Shown here: positions 48,229-52,676 of the stretch, in pieces | How positions within the stretch are numbered: the first letter of the stretch is position 1 | Layout: every line of letters starts with the position of its first letter | Source of the DNA: Clostridiales bacterium | GTDB taxonomy: Bacteria > Bacillota > Clostridia > Lachnospirales > Anaerotignaceae | Length of the DNA stretch: 52,676 nt | Direction of reading: 5' to 3' | Assembly: GCA_019423725.1 (NCBI GenBank) | Contig: JAHZAW010000050.1 | Span: 166,880-219,555 of the forward strand | The notes under the pieces: model-generated | The model's database searches: none | What the model saw: only the letters and a program-made list of their open reading frames with translations | What the model was told of the DNA's origin: nothing | Position numbers and translations under genes: made by a program

Positions 48229-49496
48229 CAAGTACTATTATTTTGTTCGTTTCCCTTGCAGCTTTAATCGCGGTAAATATACCTATAGCCATTGCTCTTG
48301 GCCTTTCAAGCGCTCTTACCCTGCTTACGGCCGGCTTCCCTATAACATCAATACCGTCTATACTTCAGTCTACAGTTGAAAAGTTTACGCTTTTGACCAT
48401 ACCCCTTTTCGTTCTTGCAGGAACAGCAATGGATGAAGGCGGCATATCCAAAAGGCTTATAAATGTGGCAAAGATGTTCATAGGCCCGGTATATGGCGGT
48501 CTTGGCTATGTAATGATAGTCGTTGCTTTATTCTTTGCCGCGATTTCTGGTTCCGGAACAGCAACCGTAGCTGCTGTTGGCTCAATACTTATACCTGCTA
48601 TGATATCAGAAGGATATGATAAATCATTCTCTGGAGCGTTATCAGCCATATCTGGTTCCCTTGGAACTATAATACCTCCAAGTATATCATTTGTAGTTTA
48701 TGGTATGATAACCGGAATATCCATTGGAGATCTGTTTATATCTGGTTTCATTCCCGGTATACTTGTTGCTCTTTCCCTCTGTGTGATCGTATTTGTTTAT
48801 TCTAAGAAAAACAAATGGAGAGGAAGCGTCCATACCTATACTCTTAAGGAAAAACTTAAAGCCCTTGGAGACGCTTTCTGGGGAATACTCAGTCCTGTTA
48901 TAGTTCTTGGCGGTATATACGGCGGTATATTTACAGCAACAGAAGCGGCAGCCGTAGCATCGGTATACAGCATATTTGTAGGAGTTTTCATCTACAAAGA
49001 AATGAAATTTAAAGAATTTGTAAGTACCCTTAAAAGAACAGTGTCAACTACAGGCGTTATAATGCTCATAGTTGCATGTGCAGGCGTATTCTCATATGTA
49101 CTTGCCCATCAGGGAATCGCAACGGCTCTTACAAATATGGCCCTTACCCTTACTGACAACAAGTATATAATGCTCTTCATAATTAATATCGTTTTCCTTA
49201 TTGCCGGATGTCTTATGGACGGTGTTTCAGCTATGTACATACTGCTCCCTATCATCGTTCCCATAGCGCAGGCTTTAAATATCGACCTTCTCCATCTTGG
49301 TGTGATTACAGTCGTTAACCTTTCCATCGGACAGGTAACACCGCCGGTTGGTCCAAACCTTTACGTTGCGGCTGATATAGCTAAATGTAAATTTACCGAA
49401 ATAATCCCTAAAGCTATACCGTTTATTGTAGCTTCCGTGATCATACTCTTCGTACTCACATATGTACCCGTATTATCAACAGTACTCGTAAAATAA
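48225..49496 (+). CDS. dctM: TRAP transporter large permease subunit DctM
   Basis: This 423-residue integral membrane protein has about 12 hydrophobic segments. DctM family motifs are present: TIPLFVLAGTAMDEGGISKRL, ISGSGTATVAAVGSILIPAM, GTIIPPSISFVVYG and PPVGPNLYVAADIAK. It is the Na+-coupled translocation subunit. It overlaps dctQ by 4 bp, so the two are translated together. Together with dctP and dctQ it completes one TRAP system. Confidence 0.95.
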   Translation: MTSTIILFVSLAALIAVNIPIAIALGLSSALTLLTAGFPITSIPSILQSTVEKFTLLTIPLFVLAGTAMDEGGISKRLINVAKMFIGPVYGGLGYVMIVVALFFAAISGSGTATVAAVGSILIPAMISEGYDKSFSGALSAISGSLGTIIPPSISFVVYGMITGISIGDLFISGFIPGILVALSLCVIVFVYSKKNKWRGSVHTYTLKEKLKALGDAFWGILSPVIVLGGIYGGIFTATEAAAVASVYSIFVGVFIYKEMKFKEFVSTLKRTVSTTGVIMLIVACAGVFSYVLAHQGIATALTNMALTLTDNKYIMLFIINIVFLIAGCLMDGVSAMYILLPIIVPIAQALNIDLLHLGVITVVNLSIGQVTPPVGPNLYVAADIAKCKFTEIIPKAIPFIVASVIILFVLTYVPVLSTVLVK

Positions 49497-49513
49497 AATT
49501 GGAGGTTTGAAAT

Positions 49514-50422
49514 ATGAAAGAAAATCTAAAAGTCGTTTGTGTACAGGCAGAAACCTATTCAGTATATGAAAAAGAAAAAAATATTCAATATCATGTTGAT
49601 AAAATTCTTTCTCTCAAATCCGAAAAACCTGATCTAGTTGTATTTCCAGAACTTTCAATAAGCGGATATATACGTGAAAGCAACCCTGAAAACAGGCGCG
49701 ATTATTGGAATTATGGAGCTGAACCAGTTCCCGGCCCAGCAACTAACAGAATAATTGAAGCAGCTAAGGAAGTCGGATGCTACGTTATTTTTGGAATAGC
49801 TGAAAGAACCGATGCCACGATGGTTCCTTACAATTCTGCCGTTCTTGTTGGTCCGGAAGGATTTATTGGTGTCGCAAGAAAAATACATCTGCCTTTAATT
49901 GAAAAAGATTATTTCTTACAGGGTACAGAACCTCAGGTATATAACACATCCATAGGAAAAATAGGAATGATAATATGCTATGAACTTTTCTTCCCTGAAT
50001 CATCAAGAATGATCGCCATTAAAGGCGCTGAAATTTGTGTATTTATTGGTTTTGTCGCCGTAAGAGATGCAAAAGAGACCGCAAAAGGAAAAGGCGGTGG
50101 AGTTGGAATCGGAGAGGAAAAACAGTATCTTTTCAACACTGCTCCTCGTATAAGAGCACTTGAAAATCAAGTATGTTTCGTAGCCTGCACAGCAGGTGGA
50201 AAACACGATATGGGTGGAAACACCGGCCTCTGGCAGAGAGCTGGCCACAGTAAAATAATAAACAATTTTGGAGATATAATAGCTGAGAGTCAAAAAGACA
50301 GCGAAGATCTTGTTATTGGTACACTTAGAGGCGCTGACCTCAGACTTGGACGAGCTGCATACCCCATGCTCAAAGACAGAAGACCATGGATGTATGAAAG
50401 CTTCATAAATAAAGATTTATAA
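49514..50422 (+). CDS. Carbon-nitrogen hydrolase (nitrilase superfamily), second copy
   Basis: This 302-residue paralogue of the first gene in the operon has its own intact triad: E46 (VFPELSISGYI), K123 (VARKIHL) and C155 (IGMIICYELFFPE). Compared with copy one it has an insert after the catalytic region (AVRDAKETAKGKGGGVG), a changed residue after Cys (CYE instead of CYD) and different residues around 215-240. It therefore probably acts on a different amide of the same pathway. TTGGAGG precedes the ATG. A strong terminator follows. Confidence 0.9.
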   Translation: MKENLKVVCVQAETYSVYEKEKNIQYHVDKILSLKSEKPDLVVFPELSISGYIRESNPENRRDYWNYGAEPVPGPATNRIIEAAKEVGCYVIFGIAERTDATMVPYNSAVLVGPEGFIGVARKIHLPLIEKDYFLQGTEPQVYNTSIGKIGMIICYELFFPESSRMIAIKGAEICVFIGFVAVRDAKETAKGKGGGVGIGEEKQYLFNTAPRIRALENQVCFVACTAGGKHDMGGNTGLWQRAGHSKIINNFGDIIAESQKDSEDLVIGTLRGADLRLGRAAYPMLKDRRPWMYESFINKDL

Positions 50423-50453
50423 AATTTCCATATTAATTCTTCCCATTTTTTGG

Positions 50454-50500
50454 CGGAGGACAGACTATTATTGCTTGACATGGCTGTCCTCCGTTTTTTT
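50454..50500 (+). terminator. Terminator of the hydrolase-TRAP operon
   Basis: A 10-bp GC-rich stem (50454-50463 with 50484-50493) has a 20-base loop and is followed by seven T residues. Confidence 0.92.
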
Positions 50501-50602
50501 CTATTATTGATATAGTTTTGACTTTTATTTCTTGTATTTAATTCAATATACTGATTTATATGTAAATAATAACCACAAAAACGTTGATTTTATCAGCTTT
50601 TC

Positions 50603-50631
50603 TTGCATTTTGTCTTTTCCTGTAGTATAAT
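50603..50631 (+). promoter_or_regulatory. SigA promoter of the M23 peptidase gene
   Basis: -35 TTGCAT (50603-50608) and -10 TATAAT (50626-50631) are 17 bp apart, 35 bp upstream of the ATG. Confidence 0.75.
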
Positions 50632-50666
50632 GTCACAAGGAATTATGTAAATAGTAAGGTGATTTA

Positions 50667-51857
50667 ATGAAAAAACATATAAAATACATAACTGCCTTTA
50701 TTATGATGGCAGCCCTAACGGTATCGGCCCTTCCGAACTCTGATGTCGAGGCTAAAACCCTTTCGGAACTTCAGGACGAAAGAGAAGAGCTCGAAAAAGA
50801 AACTAAAGAAGCTCAGCAGAAGCTTGATGAAGCCAGACAGAAACAAGCCGACGTCGAGGCTGAGATCAGCGCTATGGATGGTGTAATAAACGCTGCCCAG
50901 AACGAACTTGATGAGGCCCAGGCAGACCTTGATGATGTCACAGCCCGTCTTGAAGAATCTCAGCAGGCTCTTGAGGAAGCTACACAGAAAAGAGAACAGC
51001 AGTTTGAATCATTCTCAGGCAGAATGAGATTTTTCTATGAGAGCAGCCAGTTAAGTTATCTTGACATTATCCTCAATGCTGAAAGTTTTTCAGACATGGT
51101 CAGAAGACTTCAGTATATAGAAGATATTATGTCCTATGACAACAATATTCTTAACCAGCTTACTGAGACTCAGAATGAAATTAAAACAAGGACTGAGGAA
51201 ATAGCAGAGGAAAAAGAAATGTCCGAATATCTTCTTGGAGTTGCCCAGGATAAAATGGACAGTCTTAATAAAGTAGTTGCAGAAAAAGAGGCTTTGGTAG
51301 CTTCATATGCACAGGATGCTGATAAATATGATCAGCTTATTGAAAGCAATAAGAAAGCCAGCCAGGAAGCTACAGATTTGATAAACAAACTCCTTGCTGA
51401 ACAGTCATCCTCTAAGTCTACATATGTATATACAGGAGGACAGCTCAACTGGCCTGTTCCATCTGTAGCAGCATCAAGTTCAAGCTTATCCAGCGGATTT
51501 GTCACAAGAGATAGACCCATCGGTACAGGAAGCGAATTCCATACCGGTTATGATATCCCTGCTTCATATGGTTCAGCTGTTGTTGCAGCTGAGGCTGGTA
51601 CGGTAATATATGCTGGATGGATGAATGGATATGGAAACACGGTAATGATAAACCATGGAAACGGTCTGGTTACACTTTATGGCCATAACTCCAGCCTGAC
51701 AGTTTCTCAGGGAGACGTTGTTACCAGAGGCCAGCAGATAGCTAAAATAGGAAGTACCGGAAATTCAACAGGAAACCACTGCCATTTTGAAGTTCGTGTA
51801 AACGGTTCTCCTGTAAGCCCTGAATCTTATCTTGGTGTAGGAAATATCGGTTATTAA
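50667..51857 (+). CDS. Secreted murein hydrolase with coiled coil and M23 peptidase domain
   Basis: This 396-residue exported protein resembles PcsB/EnvC-type division hydrolases or their activators. It has a signal peptide (about residues 1-28), a long coiled coil rich in Glu, Ala and Gln (about 30-240), a short Ser-rich linker and a C-terminal M23 (LytM) domain. The zinc ligands are intact: the HxxxD motif in FHTGYDIPA and the HxH motif in NHCHFEVRVNG, plus TLYGHNSSL. An active endopeptidase is likely because the catalytic residues are kept. GTAAGGTG precedes the ATG. In FtsEX-dependent systems the coiled coil restrains the enzyme; ftsEX is not in the window. Confidence 0.92.
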   Translation: MKKHIKYITAFIMMAALTVSALPNSDVEAKTLSELQDEREELEKETKEAQQKLDEARQKQADVEAEISAMDGVINAAQNELDEAQADLDDVTARLEESQQALEEATQKREQQFESFSGRMRFFYESSQLSYLDIILNAESFSDMVRRLQYIEDIMSYDNNILNQLTETQNEIKTRTEEIAEEKEMSEYLLGVAQDKMDSLNKVVAEKEALVASYAQDADKYDQLIESNKKASQEATDLINKLLAEQSSSKSTYVYTGGQLNWPVPSVAASSSSLSSGFVTRDRPIGTGSEFHTGYDIPASYGSAVVAAEAGTVIYAGWMNGYGNTVMINHGNGLVTLYGHNSSLTVSQGDVVTRGQQIAKIGSTGNSTGNHCHFEVRVNGSPVSPESYLGVGNIGY

Positions 51858-51864
51858 GTTTATA

Positions 51865-51899
51865 AAAACTCTGCCATAAAAATATGGCGGAGTTTTTTA
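51865..51899 (+). terminator. Terminator of the M23 peptidase gene
   Basis: A stem of at least 10 bp (51868-51877 with 51884-51893, one G-U pair) is followed by six T residues. Confidence 0.9.
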
Positions 51900-51943
51900 T
51901 TTATCAAATAAATACTTTGGGTATAATGTTTTTTATATAAAAA

Positions 51944-51970
51944 TGAGGCAGATATAAAATATCTGCCTCA
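51944..51970 (-). terminator. Terminator of the EF-G-like gene
   Basis: An 11-bp perfect stem (51945-51955 with 51959-51969) and a 3-base loop are followed on the minus strand by a T-rich run, 20 bp after the stop codon. Confidence 0.9.
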
Positions 51971-51990
51971 AAAATTTTATTCTTTATTTT

Positions 51991-52676
51991 TTATTTTGCC
52001 CTTGCAGCTATTACCTTCTGCTGTACATCTGCAGGAGCCTCTTCATAGCGCTCGAAGTAGTATGTATAGCTTCCTCTGCCCTGGGTCATTGAACGAAGGT
52101 CAATGCTGTATTTTGATATCTCTGAAAGAGGTACTTCAGCAACTATGCATTTCTTTCCGTCCTCTATTGAATCCATGCTGAGTATTCTGCCGCGGCGTTT
52201 ATTGATATCACCCATAATATCGCCCATATACTTTTCAGGAACAACGACTTCCATATGTGCTATGGGTTCAAGGATAGTAGGTTTAGCCTTTGCAAGACCA
52301 TCTTTAAATGCCATTGATGTAGCCATCTTGAATGCCATTTCAGATGAGTCTACAGGATGGTATGAACCATCAACAAGGGTAGCCTTAAGTCCAACTACAG
52401 GATATCCAGCCAGGACACCGCTGTTTACACATTCCTGGAGACCTTTCTCAACTGCAGGGAAGTACTGTTTAGGTACGGAACCGCCAAATATTTTTTCTTC
52501 AAATACATAGGGTTTGCTCATATCGCCTGAAGGCTCGAATTCCATCCAGACGTCACCAAACTGTCCATGTCCGCCTGACTGTTTCTTATATTTACCCTGT
52601 ACTTTTACCTTAGCTTTTATCGTCTCTCTATAAGGTATTATTACATCAAGAAGGTCAACATCGGTCTTATATTTAT
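51991..52676 (-). CDS. Elongation factor G-like GTPase, partial (C-terminal end only)
   Basis: The frame is open from the window edge to the stop at 51991 and gives about 228 residues of EF-G domains IV and V. It begins YKTDVDLLDVIIPYRETIKA and continues with VQGKYKKQSGGHGQFGDVW, KGLQECVNSGVLAGYPVVG, DGSYHPVDSSEMAFKMA and TQGRGSYTYYFERYEEAP. The KKQSGGHGQFGDVW form is typical of the EF-G-like paralogue group (FusA2-type), whereas canonical EF-G usually has RQSGGRGQYGHV. It may therefore be a second EF-G. The GTPase domain lies outside the window. Confidence 0.88.
   Translation of the reverse strand, partial: KYKTDVDLLDVIIPYRETIKAKVKVQGKYKKQSGGHGQFGDVWMEFEPSGDMSKPYVFEEKIFGGSVPKQYFPAVEKGLQECVNSGVLAGYPVVGLKATLVDGSYHPVDSSEMAFKMATSMAFKDGLAKAKPTILEPIAHMEVVVPEKYMGDIMGDINKRRGRILSMDSIEDGKKCIVAEVPLSEISKYSIDLRSMTQGRGSYTYYFERYEEAPADVQQKVIAARAK

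Noticed and set aside
1..52676. tRNA, rRNA, insertion sequences, prophage or integrase genes
   Set aside because: I saw no transposase or integrase motifs and no tRNA- or rRNA-like segments. A covariance-model scan would settle the RNA question.

Overview
The window looks like chromosomal DNA from an anaerobic, low-GC Gram-positive bacterium of the Clostridia, probably Lachnospiraceae-like. The evidence is a PolC-type replicative polymerase, the MEP isoprenoid route (ispE, dxr, ispG), GGAGG-type ribosome binding sites with some GTG and TTG starts, rubrerythrin with desulfoferrodoxin instead of aerobic oxidative defence, a PASTA kinase with its PP2C phosphatase, and a His-rich LarC. I see no rRNA, tRNA, CRISPR array, prophage or insertion sequence.

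Layout. (1) 81-1877: a SAM methyltransferase, trmL and a PerR-like Fur repressor. (2) 1942-8848, minus strand: one probable operon larE-larB-larC-mltG-trmR-trhP followed by a TPR membrane protein. It combines synthesis of the nickel-pincer cofactor with septal peptidoglycan processing and wobble-uridine modification. (3) 8966-13162: a DedA membrane protein, a large FMN/FAD/Fe-S ene-reductase, and a secreted metallo-beta-lactamase-fold lipoprotein with DUF3006. (4) 13197-16664: a decayed PucR-type regulator, methionine gamma-lyase, and a divergent NhaC-family transporter of the proposed methionine-transporter type. Their shared upstream region carries repeats and a palindrome. (5) 17100-21091: a LysM-G5 protein, ispE-gntR and cysE. 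(6) 21176-31771, minus strand: the conserved pyrH-frr-uppS-cdsA-dxr-rseP-ispG-polC cluster. (7) 31848-42914, minus strand: the conserved def-fmt-yugP ... rsmB-rlmN-stp-prkC-rsgA-rpe-thiN cluster, interrupted by an opposite-strand rubrerythrin-desulfoferrodoxin pair. (8) 43078-50422: a GntR regulator and a divergent seven-gene operon with two carbon-nitrogen hydrolases, an AtuA-like (DUF1446) protein, DUF4387 and a complete TRAP transporter. (9) 50667-52676: a coiled-coil M23 murein hydrolase and the 3' end of an EF-G-like gene that runs off the window.

The most promising undescribed system is region 8. A TRAP importer for a small carboxylate is encoded with two different amidase-type hydrolases and an AtuA/DUF4387 pair, behind a GntR repressor and a 24-bp perfect palindrome just downstream of the -10 box. 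A related palindrome core (TTGTATACAA) overlaps the promoter of ispE-gntR, which suggests that the other GntR protein represses its own operon.

Three normally essential or important genes are broken here. polC and dxr each lack one base in a homopolymer, and fmt appears to have lost about 25 bases between A tracts. The single-base events look like sequence errors. The fmt deletion is harder to dismiss.
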